Assembly (NCBI GenBank): GCA_020002185.1
Contig: CM034541.1
Span: 32,570,813-32,634,812, forward strand
Source: Paraescarpia echinospica
Taxonomy: Eukaryota > Annelida > Polychaeta > Sabellida > Siboglinidae
Reading direction: 5' to 3'
DNA: 64,000 bases
Part shown: positions 44,516-56,184 of the stretch, piece by piece
Numbering within the stretch: position 1 is the first letter of the stretch
How the letters are laid out: each line of letters starts with the position of its first letter
Translations under genes and position numbers: made by a program
The notes under the pieces: model-generated
Seen by the model: only the letters and a program-made list of their open reading frames with translations
What the model was told of the DNA's origin: nothing
Databases searched by the model: none

Positions 44516-44892
44516 TTGCATGGGAGGGACTGCCACACTGACCAGGCCGTCCTTTTGCCAAAGAACGCTGAGATCATGTCGCATCCCGTTAACGCGTGAA
44601 ATGCCGAGAATGCCATTGCATTGGATGGTCCAAGTCCATGTGCGATGACATGCACTGGAATATACCTGAAGTTTCGCCGCATTCCAAAAGCAATCCAGAG
44701 TTCATCAATCCTCTGTCCGAGGGCCACAAAAGTGGAGACGTCTCGCATTACAAAACCACTGTCACTGGTGCAGACCTGACGATGACAGGTGTCGGTAGCT
44801 GCAGCAGCCACATGCAGAAACATCCTGGTGTCGGCTTCCTCATGTGTGGATGGGGCCAGTGCACCAACATCAGCGCCTGTCAGTGAACTCAC
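44506..44892 (-). pseudogene. PIN/FEN-like nuclease-type fragment of a repetitive invertebrate family
   Basis: Minus-strand frame of 128 codons: STHEEADTRMFLHVAAAA, then TSDSGFVMRDVSTFVALGQR, ELWIAFGM, FRYIPVHVIAHGLGPSNA, HALTGCDMISAFFGKRTAW. The order HEEADTR, a D.D-like site, LG..NA and HALTGCD..S.F.GK is common in multi-copy invertebrate proteins and resembles PIN/FEN-type nucleases. The second acidic site (SDSG where DSDV-like sequence is expected) looks degraded. Probably a transposon-related remnant. Confidence 0.5.
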
Positions 44893-44899
44893 ATAGTCA

Positions 44900-45385
44900 T
44901 TGAGAATAATAATAATAATAACTTTATTTAGACACTAAAATCCAAAGTAGAACTCTGTTCAGTAGTGTTGACAATAGTCGTTAGAAATTATAAGATATAA
45001 ATATAATAATAATACAAGTAAAACATAAAAATAAAAAACTGAACTAGAGAAACTAAATCAAAGATGACATTGATGTAAATTATATTATATATCCTCAGTA
45101 GTAAAAATAAGTATATATATATATATATATACATAAATGTATAAAACAAATATATAGTAAATTGCGAGATAAATATATTATAAATATGTATTAGTTAATT
45201 AATAAATAATAAATAGCTACAGTAATACATTATTAGTTTCAATTAAAATTTCAAATAATAAAATAAATATGGGGTACAAAATTATGACGTATAGTGAACG
45301 AACCGCCGCACAGGATTCGCACCCGGGTTCTCTCGGTTGAGAGTCCGAAGCTCTAGTCACTGCACCACGGCGATACACAGGTATG
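44900..45385 (-). mobile_element. tRNA-derived SINE
   Basis: The minus strand starts with a tRNA-like head: A box TGGTGCAGTGACTAGAG and B box GGTGCGAATCC, with complementary ends CGCCG/CGGCG (about 45375-45300). An AT-rich body follows, and the end GTGTCTAAATAAAG is followed by (TTA)n. That tail matches the first LINE's 3' end (GGGGTCTAAATAAAAC), implying mobilisation by that LINE group. Not a functional tRNA: the arms are imperfect. Confidence 0.75.
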
Positions 45386-45814
45386 ACGACTAAAGTATAG
45401 CATTATGACGACTAAACATTAAAAGCGAGTTTAAAATAGTGTGTTTTAAGACGAACTTTAAATGTGTCCATGCACTGTATCAGTCGTAAATCTTCCGGCA
45501 ACGCATTTCAGAGGGTCGGTCCTGCGCACATTGGTTTTGTGTGGGCGCGCGCACGCGCGTGCATGCGTAATACTTTACATAGAAACTGGGAATATTATCC
45601 TTTGATTTGCCGCCCCAGTTATTCTGATTTGACTCCCTGTACTACATTGTGTACATGTCACAATTGAAATTGATTATTTTTGTGATGACACAATTGTAGA
45701 TTAGGCCTATGCTATTAACTCACCCGTATATAGATGACGTGTCACCAATTTCATATTCGTTTGATAGTGCCATATATTTATTACTGTAAACGACTTTATT
45801 AGATATGTACCGTA
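45386..45814. other. Intergenic, no gene seen
   Basis: GT/GC-rich GCGCGCGCACGCGCGTGC near 45544 could form Z-DNA; nothing else supported. Confidence 0.4.
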
Positions 45815-47150
45815 TATATGTATGTATGTACGCATGTATGTATGCATGCATGTATGTATGTGTGCATGCATGTATGTATTGTATATCAGAGCTGGTAGAA
45901 GTACATTTACTTTGCACTTAAGTAAAAGTACAGGTAACTAGGAAAAAAGCTACTCAGGTAAAAAGTACTTTTGAAAAATTATACTTGAAGTAGAAGTACA
46001 AAGTAAACAACTGTACTTGAAGTAAACACAAAAGTATTGTTATCCAGTTACTATATAAAATAGTTGACACCACCACCCACACAACATCATTCAGTGTATA
46101 AATCAAACACGTTATTTAACTGTACTGTTACACATAAAACTAATACATCAGAGCTGTAATATATTTTAGTAAAATCTAAATGTACAAATCATAGATGAAC
46201 CAATTTCATTTTCAAAAAGAAATTCCAAAATGGTAACACAGAAAATAATGGCTACTTCATTACAATCAGGAAAGTACACCTTAATTGTACTTCATTACAA
46301 GTAAAAGTATTTCTAAAAATGTACTTACTCAAGAAAAGTAAAAGTACTTCGTTTCATATTGGCTCTGGTGTGTATACATGCATGTTTGTACGTAGGTATA
46401 TGCGTACGTATGTATGTATGTACGTATGCATGCATGAATGTATACATGTATATATATAAGTTTGCCATCCAAACCTTGTTAGCTCCAGATGGCATGTGGA
46501 CCAGGAAGCTTTAGGTTTATCAAGAATGTGACCATTGTCCAGTTAATTGTAACCCACTCTCATCAGATATTTATCAATTCTATTTTAAACATATTGACTC
46601 TGCTAGAATTAATACAATCATCAAATTATTTGTTCATTCCAATCATTTATTGTCGTCTGTGAAAATTAGTACTTTCTCACACCTAACCTGCACTGTTCTT
46701 TAAAGGGAGCCAGTCAGTTCCTCTACCAGAATTAGGGGCGTAGTAATTTGTAAGAGGAATTCTGCTGTTTTGAACTTGGGAAAATGGAACATCGTTGAAC
46801 ATCAAAGGGTGTTGCAGTTAACTCAGCCATACGCGGTCGTATTGTCAATAAATCTTGTTTTGAAACTGAATTTGTTAAATATTTGAACATGCTCCAGGGT
46901 CGTACCTTTCAAACTGCGAAAGCTTACTAAATACAATTTGGCGGGCATTAAAATTTCAACACAGTTAGTATATTCTTAGAAAAACATTATATTAATTAAT
47001 AAATGAAAAACTAGGGACATCTTCATAACCATTCAACATTTCACCTGTTTAGTCTCCTCTTGGTCCCTCAGTCTCTAATGTTGTCATATATATATATATA
47101 GATATACACTGTATATATTTATACACTGTATATATATATATATAATTACA

Positions 47151-47196
<46 letters not shown>

Positions 47197-47241
47197 TATG
47201 TAATTATACACACACACACCCACACACACTCACATACACGC

Positions 47242-47286
<45 letters not shown>

Positions 47287-47337
47287 TACACACATTACAT
47301 ATCGCCTCTATCTCCTTGCCCGCTCTTTCAAATTATA
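45815..47337 (+). repeat. Left arm of a long inverted repeat
   Basis: Contains, in order: (GTAT/GCAT)n, an AAGTACTTTT-rich repeat (45890-46370), a CR1-type 3' end (46455-46720, minus), a unique stretch (46830-47040), (TA)n/(CA)n and CGCCTCTATCTCCTTGCCCG. Everything except the unique stretch recurs in reverse order and strand at 54984-56180. Confidence 0.85.
46455..46720 (-). mobile_element. CR1-type LINE 3' remnant
   Basis: GCCATCCAAACCTTGTTAGC and the following GATGGCATGTGGACCAGGAA resemble the CR1 end at 28.97 kb, more diverged. Confidence 0.6.
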
Positions 47338-47459
47338 TTGCTAACTTTTAACAAAAACTATTGCTTAATATATATCTATAATTACGTTATGTATGCTCTA
47401 CACTCAATAATATCACTTATCTTGATCAAATATCCTTATATTTTCGCAAGTTTGCTGCA

Positions 47460-47945
47460 CCAAATTCAAACCAATTCACCACCGGAAGTTCCCCTGTCAG
47501 TAAAACGAGCAAGTCGGCACGCACCACTAGTCACGAGCGAGTCAAGGACCGTTGGCTCGACTACTGTTGTTGACAATGCCGCACTGGTTGTTAACGATGT
47601 TGACACGAAGGTCGCATTGATGTCAACTCGAGCGCACGTGACTCATTCGAGATTTATAGCTACATTCGGCGTAAGAACGAGAGACGAATAGCTCAAAAAA
47701 CAGTTACTGGAACGGCTACCGCTCCAGAAACATTCATGGCAGCCAGAAATGGTCAATCGGTTAGAGACATATTTGTATCACGGGTCTCTAAAGAAGTTAA
47801 GCCGAATGATTTAAAGTCATATGTGAAAAGAAAGGGCTTCACTGTGTTGAATGTTAAGTGTGTGTGTCACATAATGAAGCTAAAAACAGCTCGTTCAAGA
47901 TATGACAGAAGATATGGTGGATGTTCCATTTTGTTAAAAAATTCC
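47460..47945 (+). pseudogene. LINE ORF1-type fragment
   Basis: Two frames: a Ser/Val-rich part (47464-47690) and from 47736 SVRDIFVSRVSKEVKPNDLK, SYVKRKGFTVLNVKC. The FVSRV..DLK.Y..R.G...V pattern is that of RRM-like ORF1 proteins of invertebrate non-LTR elements. A TAG (47688-47690) and a frame change make it non-coding. No RT follows. Confidence 0.5.
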
Positions 47946-48195
47946 TTGAACTGTATTGTCTCCCCAGTCATCATGAACTCTAATAGAATATGTGTGAAAT
48001 GTGTTCGTAATGAGAACAGGCTCCATGATGATACTTATATAGTGTATATTTAATGAGTATTAGAACTGCACGTGTGTCGGCTTAGTTCATGACGCTACCA
48101 GTGTGCGTGACCTTGTCACCATCTTGGTACATTTATTACTACGCGTATTACTACCACGCTAATAAATGTAGTCCTATAACATCCCCTCTCTTTTA
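47946..48195 (-). mobile_element. Candidate 3' LTR start and polypurine tract of the Gypsy element
   Basis: On the minus strand AAAAGAGAGGGGA (48196-48184) is a polypurine tract followed by TGTTATAGGACTACATTTA, the expected TG start of a 3' LTR. CTATATAAG (48032-48040) would be its TATA box. The LTR end was not located. Confidence 0.55.
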
Positions 48196-48595
48196 AGAGC
48201 ATTAAGTATATATTTAACTGACGAACTAGTAAGTCTATTCAAGTTATGTAATAATAAGCATGCACTTAGAAATCAATCTTCAAGTTTCAGTTAATAATTG
48301 CTTTACCTTTACCAACAATAGTAATACTAATGCATACTGAACATCATTAGTTTGTCTTAAAAATGTAATAACTACGTAGATTATAACTTCTCGTGTTGTT
48401 TGAAATAGTCCTCATGACCTTGTGTTGTAATGTTAGTTACATGAATACATATATATATAATATATCTTATATACGAATAATATTTTGCATACTGTATAAT
48501 TGCATGACTCTCGTTAGTGTCCGTAATAGTTTCACGTTACACAACGTGTGATCTAATAACATAATTACTATAGTCTACACAGTACAGTCCACATG

Positions 48596-50400
48596 CTATT
48601 TATATAGTGTTCCTGACATAACTGTTTCACTTTCAATCAGTCTCATCGGCTTCTTCACAGCACGACCACTTCGTGTGTGATATGGGCCATCTGGTTCTGC
48701 TCTAATGTCACTTTGTAGACGCTCTTGGTGCCGGGTCACATCAGGTCGCGGGGCTGATAACACAAGCTGTTCGCTGGCTACGTCTCGGCGGGCGTCGCTT
48801 GGTGCTGTGTCCCCCTCGTCAAACCGCACTCTTCTACCCGCAGGCTCCAACTCGAGTAGGCGGCGTCTGTTGCGTCTCAGAGTGTGGCCATTCGGCGTCT
48901 CGATGCAATACGATCTGGGCTCCGGGCATTTTTTTGAGACACGTGCCGGTGCCCATCTGCCAGTTACTTGATCTTGGACGGCGACACGCTGTCCTATTTC
49001 TAGCGGTGTTAGCTCTCTCACACCGCGTTTGTTGTGGTATTTCTCTTGCAGGTGTTTGCGCTCCCTCATCCTTTGACCGATCTCATCTCGCCTAGGCGAG
49101 TTGTTGCTTATTTTCGCAGGGAGATTGTTCTGTAGTTTACGTCCATTAAGCAACTCTGCAGGAGATGGAATAACATTGTCCACCGGGGTTGTTCGCAGAC
49201 ATAGCAATGCAAGATCCTGGTCCATGCCAGCACGTCTTGCTTTCTTCATCATCCTCTTGACCGTCTGAATTGTGCGTTCAATGAATCCATTGCTCTGTGG
49301 GTATCTCGGACTTTACGTGACATGATCAAATTCCCACTCAGTTGCGAATCTGCGATATTCCTGGCTGTCAAATTGACGTCCATTGTCACTGATCACCAAT
49401 GACGGAATGCCTTGTTCACTGAACAGCTGCTTCGTAAGACCCACCACTGCTGCACTGTGCAGGGGCCACGGACTCTTCGGACAAACGGATACTTGGAGTA
49501 ATAATCCGCGATTATCAGATACTCAGCTCCATCCATGTGGAATAAATCCGTGCCGACTGTTTGCCAAGGTTTGTGCGGTATGTCATGCGACATGAGTGGT
49601 TCGGGTGGTTGGCTTCTCTGGTGCTCTTGGCATACAGCACATTTACTCACCAGTTGTTCGATTTCTTTGTTGATGCCTGGCCAGTAGACACATGTCTTAG
49701 CCCTTAGACATTTGCTGACGCCCTGGTGTCCCGCGTGTATCTTCTTTAACATCTCCTTCCTCATGACTTCAGGTATGACGATCTTGTCACCTTTTGCCTC
49801 GCTCTTGCTGCGGATCTGACGTGCGTGATTGCTACCGCTTGTGTTACTGCCAACCAATTTCGTCGCGTTGATTGCACAGTTTATCGTGACGATGTGTAGC
49901 GCACGTGAGTTGGGCAATCCAAGTATTGCCGGTCCTTCCGATTCGGCCACAAAGAATTCAACTTCGATCCAGCTGCTGTCTTTGTATTTGCACGGAAGAG
50001 TCACGCTACCATACTGTGGTATTCTTGTACCGTTGTATGCTGTCAGTAGTGTTTGTCTTGGTACAGTGGTCCCTGGTTTCTGGTACCCCTCACTGTCCAG
50101 TGCTTCGGGAAACATTCTTCTAAATATCCGGATTGGTAGTATGTTTCCCTGTGCGCCTCTATCTATCTTCGTCTTCAGCGTGTGAATGCCAGGTCGATTT
50201 CCCAGTTTAATGTCCAACTTAACGAACACTTCGTTGTGGCCCTCACCGTTGGTGGAATCAGCATTATCAACAGTGTCTATCTTTCTGAGCTTAATGGCCC
50301 CGAAGCCCATACTCTCAAACTGGCTAGGCAAATCTGCGTTGAGCTCCACGGTGTGGACGTCAATAACCCGGCTACCTGGCCTGGACCTGCTATTCTGCCT
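48596..50400 (-). pseudogene. Gypsy (Ty3) pol remnant: protease joined directly to integrase
   Basis: On the minus strand the frame 50349-49393 first encodes a retropepsin (IDRGAQGNILP; AILGLPNS). The usual DTG/DSG is DRG, a probable inactivating change. About 35 residues later comes the integrase zinc domain (HAGHQGVSKCLR..CVYWPGI..CAVCQ) and core start (VGTDLFHMDG). RT and RNase H, normally between them, are missing although the frame stays open. The core continues with SDNGRQF and SNGFIERT after a shift (about 49430) and a TAA (about 49313). The C-terminal tail is 49252-48596 (GQRVAVQD...WAPARV). The DDE residues are all visible but not in one frame. Confidence 0.85.
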
Positions 50401-50467
50401 ATAGGACTCGTTACCTCGTAATCGGCCTGCTCCGCTGCGAGATCTGGATCTGGGCCGATGTCCGTAT

Positions 50468-51690
50468 TTACGTTTTTTTTTCGTCCAGTTTTCTGCGGAA
50501 ACCTTTTGTTCGACACATGCTCTTCCAATGTGCCGTCATTCCACAGGCCAAACACTTTGTCTTGTATGCGGGACATCGATCCTGTGGCTTGGCGGGGTGG
50601 TACGTTCCACAGGCCAAGCACTTTGTCGTGTATGCGGGACAACGATCCTGTGGCTTGGCGAGGTGGTACGTTCCACAGGCCAAACACTTTGTCTTGTATG
50701 CGGGACATCGATCCTGTGGCTTGGCGGGGTGGTACGTTCCACAGGCCAAACACTTTGTCTTGTATGCGGGACATCGATCCTGTGGCTAGGCGGGGTGGTA
50801 CGTTTCACAGGCCAAACACTTTGTCTCGTATGCGGGACATCGATCCTGTGGCTTGGCGGGGTGGTACGTTCCACAGGCCAAACACTTTGTCTCGTATGCG
50901 GGACATCGATCCTGTGGCTTGGCGAGGTGGTACGTTCCACTGGCCAAACACGTTGTCTCGTATGCGGGACATCGATCCTGTGGCTTGGCGAGGTGGTACG
51001 TTCCACAGGCCAAACACTTTGTCTTGTATGCGGGACATCGATCTTGTGGCTTGGGCGTCTTGTATGCGGGACATCGGTACGTTCCACAGGCCAAACACTT
51101 TGTCTTGTATGCGGGACATCGATCCTGTGGCTTGGCGAGGTGGTACGTTCCACAGGCCAAACACTTTGTCTTGTATGCGGGACATCGATCCTGTGGCTTG
51201 GCGAGGTGGTACGTTCCACAGGCCAAACACTTTGTCTTGTATGCGGGACATCGATCCTGTGGCTTGGCGGGGTGGTACGTTCCACAGGCCAAACACTTTG
51301 TCTCGTATGCGGGACATCGATCCTGTGGCTTGGCGGGGTGGTACGTTCCACAGGCCAAACACTTTGTCTCGTATGCGGGACATCGATCCTGTGGCTTGGC
51401 GAGGTGGTACGTTCCACAGGCCAAACACGTTGTCTCGTATGCGGGACATCGATCCTGTGGCTTGGCGAGGTGGTACGTTCCACAGGCCAAACACTTTGTC
51501 TTGTATGCGGGACATCGATCCTGTGGCTTGGCGGGGTGGTACGTTCCACAGGCCAAGCACTTTGTCGTGTATGCGGGACAACGATCCTGTGGCTTGGCGA
51601 GGTGGTACGTTCCACAGGCCAAACACTTTGTCTTGTATGCGGGACATCGATCCTGTGGCTTGGCGGGGTGGTACGTTCCACAGGCAATGT
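50468..51690 (-). repeat. 66-bp array amplifying the Gag zinc-knuckle segment
   Basis: About 17 units of 66 bp (22 codons). The minus-strand coding frame reads CLACGTYHPAKPQDRCPAYK with small variants, and ends in the canonical CCHC knuckle CLACGMTAHWKSMC (about 50535-50495) plus a basic tail. The frame is open over 51622-50786 and 50749-50468 with one TAG between. One unit near 51049-51080 is shortened. Since 66 is divisible by 3 and the unit lacks stops in nearly all frames, long ORFs appear on both strands; only this one encodes zinc-binding motifs. The Gag capsid part upstream is missing. Confidence 0.9.
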
Positions 51691-52090
51691 AGACAATATA
51701 TTAATACAATATAATAGATTAAATTCAAGCAATGCAACATACTAGATTAACAATATTATTACAGTCATGTCTCGTTTATCGGCTCTTCGACAATCCGGTT
51801 GTTGCGTGATCCGCACGTTTTTGTGTGGGAACCGTCTTGATACACACCTGTAGCTAATTTGCACATGCTTAAATTAATTTGTTTGAGTTATTATCCCATT
51901 GTAGACAAGCCTAATATTCCATACCGTGCACATACACACATAATTTTACATTGATATTAATTACATTTAATGATGATGATAATGATAACGATGATAATAA
52001 CAACAACAATAATAATAAAGAGTAATTCAATGTTTGACATCATTAGCTATCGGTTGTGAAAGATTGTGTCACACACTAGCGAAGTCAGAC
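51691..52090. other. Intergenic, AT-rich
   Basis: No 5' LTR of the Gypsy element recognised. On the minus strand ATTAAA (52091-52096) is a candidate poly(A) signal for the SWAP-70-like gene. Confidence 0.5.
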
Positions 52091-52166
52091 TTTAATAATA
52101 AAATGCACAGTTCAGATTTGGCAGTTTTCCGCAATGGAAACATTACATAGACGACACCGGATATTG

Positions 52167-54963
52167 TCAGCAGAAGGAGAACTGAAAGTGTTCGTACTCT
52201 TCCACTCTGCCGTTCGTGCGCCTTTGCACGAGCTGCACGTGATCGATGTTGGCCTCGTCCGAGAGCATGGTTCTCCAGGTGCCCTTCAGGTAGTCGTTGC
52301 TGTGAATGACGTCAGGGGCGACGTAGATGGTGTGCAGAGTCGGCACTTTGAAGGCCGTTAGATGAAGTTCGTTACCTCCGTCGACGGTCAGCAGCTTCCC
52401 GATAACGAACACACCGGCATCGTCTTCTAACGGACAGTCGAGATGAGCGAATTCGTGCCGCTCCAGACCGGCCCCGCCTTGTTCGTGGGTCACGTAGTCT
52501 TGCAAGTAGTTGTTCTCGTAGGTGAAGTCTTGCAGGCCGTGTCGGTAGAACAGTGATACCTGCATCTGGTTGCCGGTCGCCAGCGTGCAGTCGTAGTAGG
52601 CGAGGTGTTCGTTGGTGGCGATCTCGACCGGGATGGTCGTGTCGACACAGTTGAGGAAGACGAGTCGGCCGGATACACCGGGCACGCCGCTGGAGGTCCA
52701 GCGGACATCTTTGATGACGGCGTGCTTCGGCGTGATAGGCGGCAGGTCGTTGAAGCAGGCTAGGTCAAGAAGGCTATATTGGCCGGGCAATAGGTCCTCT
52801 ACGATGTCATGTTTGCCCTTCATCACCAGGTTCTCATTGCCGTATCGCTTGAAGCTCGCGAACACCTTCCACCGCTTCTGCAGGAGCGTCTTTAAGTCGC
52901 CGGCATCGACCTTTGAATAATAGCTTCGTAGAAACGTCTCGGGCAACTCATACTTCTTACTTGCTTCGCCTTCGTCGTCCGGGTTGCTCAGCAGACTCGC
53001 CTGTCGCTTCATAAAGTGCCTGAATTGTTTATATTCGACGGTGCCTGTTTCTGACGTGCCCATCTCTTCGAACTCGGCTAGAAGGGCACTGACCGTTAAA
53101 TCACGTCGCTTTGACATCAAGTACGTGGCGAACTCCTTGAAGCTGACGGTGCCCGACCCGTTCCTGTCTGCTTGGAGGAAGGCTGCTCGCAGTCGCGCCT
53201 CGTGCTGCGCGCTGGAGCCTTCCCCCATGACGAACGAAACAAAGTACTGCATGAACTTGTCGAAGCTGACGCCCTTCGGGTTGTCGGGACCGACAGTCTC
53301 GTACACGAGATCGAGTTCCGCCCTCGGCATGTTCACCCCCAACTCGCCGATGAACGCGGCAAACTCATCTCTGTCGATCAGTCCGTTGCCGTCTTTGTCT
53401 ATCTTGAAGAACATCGTCTTGAGTTTGTCCTTCTCGACACTAAAGGTCACGTTGTCGTAAGGATATTCTCCAGCGCTGTCTTGTGCTGGTTCTTCTGGCC
53501 GAGCCTCGTCGGTGAGGTTTCTCATCGTCATGCGTCTTATGCCTTGCTGCATGGTCAGTAGCCGCTCTCGTGCGACTGCCGACTCCGAGCTGTCTCGCTC
53601 AGCCGCCGGCTCCGCGCCGTCTCGCTCGAGCTGCTTAAGCAGAAGACCGACGGTTGTGCCGCCCGACTGCGCGCTCTCCACACTCTCTCGTAGCGCGGTC
53701 AGCCACTCGGTCCTGTCCGAGTCGCTGCCGGCGCTCATCTCGATCTCCAGGTGAGGTCGGTTGGATACCTTCAGTCGATACCGACGCCTTCCCGTCAAGC
53801 TCCAGCAGTCTTCCAACGCCTCGACGACTGACGACCGCGAGACGGCGACCGTACCCATCAGGCGACCGTCTGACTTGGCGTTGTAGTAGTCGAGGCTGTT
53901 GGCCGACAGGACGAACCAGCGTCTGGTCCAGTTCGTCCAGTTGGCGTGTTTCCTCGTGCGCTTGTGCAGCCATCCGACTCGAATGACCTCCTCAACCAAC
54001 CACCTGTGGGCAGAACGTGTCTAAAATCATCCTGTATCGATCGGGGGGAACATTTTAATATCTAAGAATTCTTTGATCAAGTATACATGAACAAAACAGG
54101 TTTATTGTTTGTGCAGCAGGACAGTCCAGTCAAATGTATACAAACAGGTTTATTGTTGTTAGTTATGACAGTTATACAATAATGATATTTGCGGAATGAG
54201 AAACACAACCAACAACTTATTTCGCGTAACTAATTACATCAACATTATAAACGTATTTTAGGCTTGTATACTTTGAGATAGGACAACAATAATTATATTT
54301 AAAAATTTACTTCGTGTCTAATATTTTGACAGTTTGCGTTTTTAAATACCTCCTGATTTAGTCACGTACTGTGACGCGAATAGTCAATGGAAGAAAACAA
54401 GGAGTCTTACCTGTAAACAACGACGACGGCGTCATGAATGCATTCTGTGGTGACTCTAACCAAGATCGTCTTGTTGAGGTAAGTGAGAAAATCATCGAAG
54501 CTCACACAGCTGTTTGACATCACTTCACTGACGATGGCTTCCATGTTGACAGCGAGGTTGTCGCAGAGCCAGTTGGCGTGTGTCTTCGTCATGGAAACAG
54601 GGTGCGAGCCGACAGTTGCCAATCGGTTGAAGACGTGCCAAAGTTTGCTCGTGTCGTCCCGTCTTAACCTCGTGTACCTTTTGCCTGTCGCAGTCTCGTA
54701 GACTTTCCAGCAAGTCTCCTCGATCTGTCGCGCTGTCTCCGTCGATTTGGCTTTCAATTCATCCATCACGTAGCGCTTGTAGGCGTTGAAGTTGACGGCG
54801 TCGCCCCGGAACAAGGACGTGTAATGTTCGCCGCTGAAGTCGAAGGCGGCGAACTGGGAGAAGGACTCGGTGATGACGCGGATGGAGGAGGGTGTCGCTC
54901 GCCCGGACTTGTCGCTCGCTCCGGCCGCATGCCACACGCACATTAACCACTCTCCAGGCATGT
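52167..54963 (-). CDS. SWAP-70/DEF6-like PH-domain protein with extra EF-hands
   Basis: Two minus-strand exons: 54963-54411 (acceptor TTTCAG; ATG at 54961, two bases in) and 54003-52167, with a 407-bp intron and phase-consistent junction. Product 795 residues. Residues 1-184 resemble the EF-hand-like N-terminus of SWAP-70/DEF6. A PH domain follows directly (about 192-294: VGWLHKRTRKHANWTNWTRR), as in those proteins. Then two canonical EF loops (DKDGNGLIDRDE about 386-397; DRNGSGTVSFKE about 463-474) and two weaker ones. Residues about 530-795 form a beta-rich C-terminal domain that I do not recognise, perhaps cupin-like (HTIYVAPDVIHSNDYLKG). SWAP-70/DEF6 proteins bind phosphoinositides and regulate Rho GTPases and actin; here calcium control is suggested. 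No lesions. A 5' leader exon must lie upstream. Confidence 0.75.
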
Positions 54964-54983
54964 CTGAAACACACGTCGACGTA

Positions 54984-56180
54984 TATAATTATACTTTGAA
55001 AGAGCGGGCGAGGAGATAGAGGCGATATATAATATATATGTGTGTGTGTGTGTGTGCACGTGTTTGTATATATATATATATATATATATATATGAGGAGA
55101 CCAGACTGGTGAAATAGTGTGTCTGTCTGAGTTAACTGCAACACCCTTTGATGTTCAACGATGTCCCATTTTCCCACGTTCAAAACAGCAGAAGTCCTGT
55201 TACAAAATATTACGCCCGCTAATTCTGGTAGAGGAACCGACTGGCTCCCTTTAAAGAACAGTGCAGGTTAGGTGTGAGAAAGCACTAATTTTCACAGACG
55301 ACAATACATGACTGGATGGAACAAATTATCTGATAACTGTGTTAATTCTTGTAGAGTGAATATGTTTAGAATAGAACTGATAGACATCTGATGAGAGTGG
55401 GTTATAAGTAACTGGACAATGGTTGCATTCTTGATAAACCTAACGTTTCCTAGTCCACATACCATCTGGAGCTAAAAAGGTTTCGATGGCAAACTTATAC
55501 ATACATGTATACTTTCATGCATGTATACGTACGTACATACATACGTACATATATACCTACGTTCATACATACATATACATACACACCAGAGCCAATACGT
55601 AACGAAGTACTTTTACATCGTTATTTTATTTCAGTAGAAAAGTTTACTTTTCTTGAGAAAGTAAAATTTTAGAAGTACTTTTACTTGTAATGAAGTACAA
55701 TTAAAAATCCTTTTCTTATTATAATGAAGTATCCACTATTTTCTGTGTTATCAATTTGGAATTTCTTTTTGAAAATGATTGGTTCATCTATGATTTGTAA
55801 AGTTAGATTTTTGGGCAAGAACGAGTTCTCAACTAACTAAAATATTCGCTAGCTCGGATGTATTAATTTTATATGTAACAGTACAGTTAAATAACGTGTT
55901 TGATTAATACACTGGATGATGTTGTGTGGGTGGTGGTGTCAACTATTTTATATAGTCACTGGATAAACGTACTTTGTGTTTACTTTAAGTACAGTTGTTT
56001 ACTTTGTACTTCTACTTCAAGTATAATTTTTTGAAAGTACTTTTACTTGAGTAGCTTTTTTCCTAGCTACATGTACTTTTACCAACGTACAAAGTAAATG
56101 TACTTCTACCAGCTCTGATATACACATACATGCATGCATGCATGCATGCATGCATGCATGCATACATACATACATACATA
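54984..56180 (-). repeat. Right arm of the long inverted repeat
   Basis: Reverse of 45815-47337 without its 46830-47040 part: GAGCGGGCGAGGAGATAGAG, (TA)n, CR1-type 3' end (55210-55495), AAGTACTTTT-rich repeat, then GCATGCATG and CATACATA tetramers. Confidence 0.85.
55210..55495 (+). mobile_element. CR1-type LINE 3' remnant
   Basis: A degraded copy of the region coding the CR1 C-terminus (TGGATGGAACAAATTATCTG) and 3' UTR (CCATCTGGAGCT). Mirror of 46455-46720. Confidence 0.6.
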
Positions 56181-56184
56181 TTCA

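Noticed and set aside
45295..45385. Functional tRNA gene (minus strand)
   Set aside because: A and B boxes are present, but arms are imperfect and an AT-rich body with LINE-like tail follows, so it is a SINE head.
50458..51745. Plus-strand and other-frame ORFs of up to 418 codons over the 66-bp array
   Set aside because: The unit is stop-free in most frames; only the minus-strand frame encoding Cys/His knuckles continues into a canonical CCHC motif, so the others are shadows.
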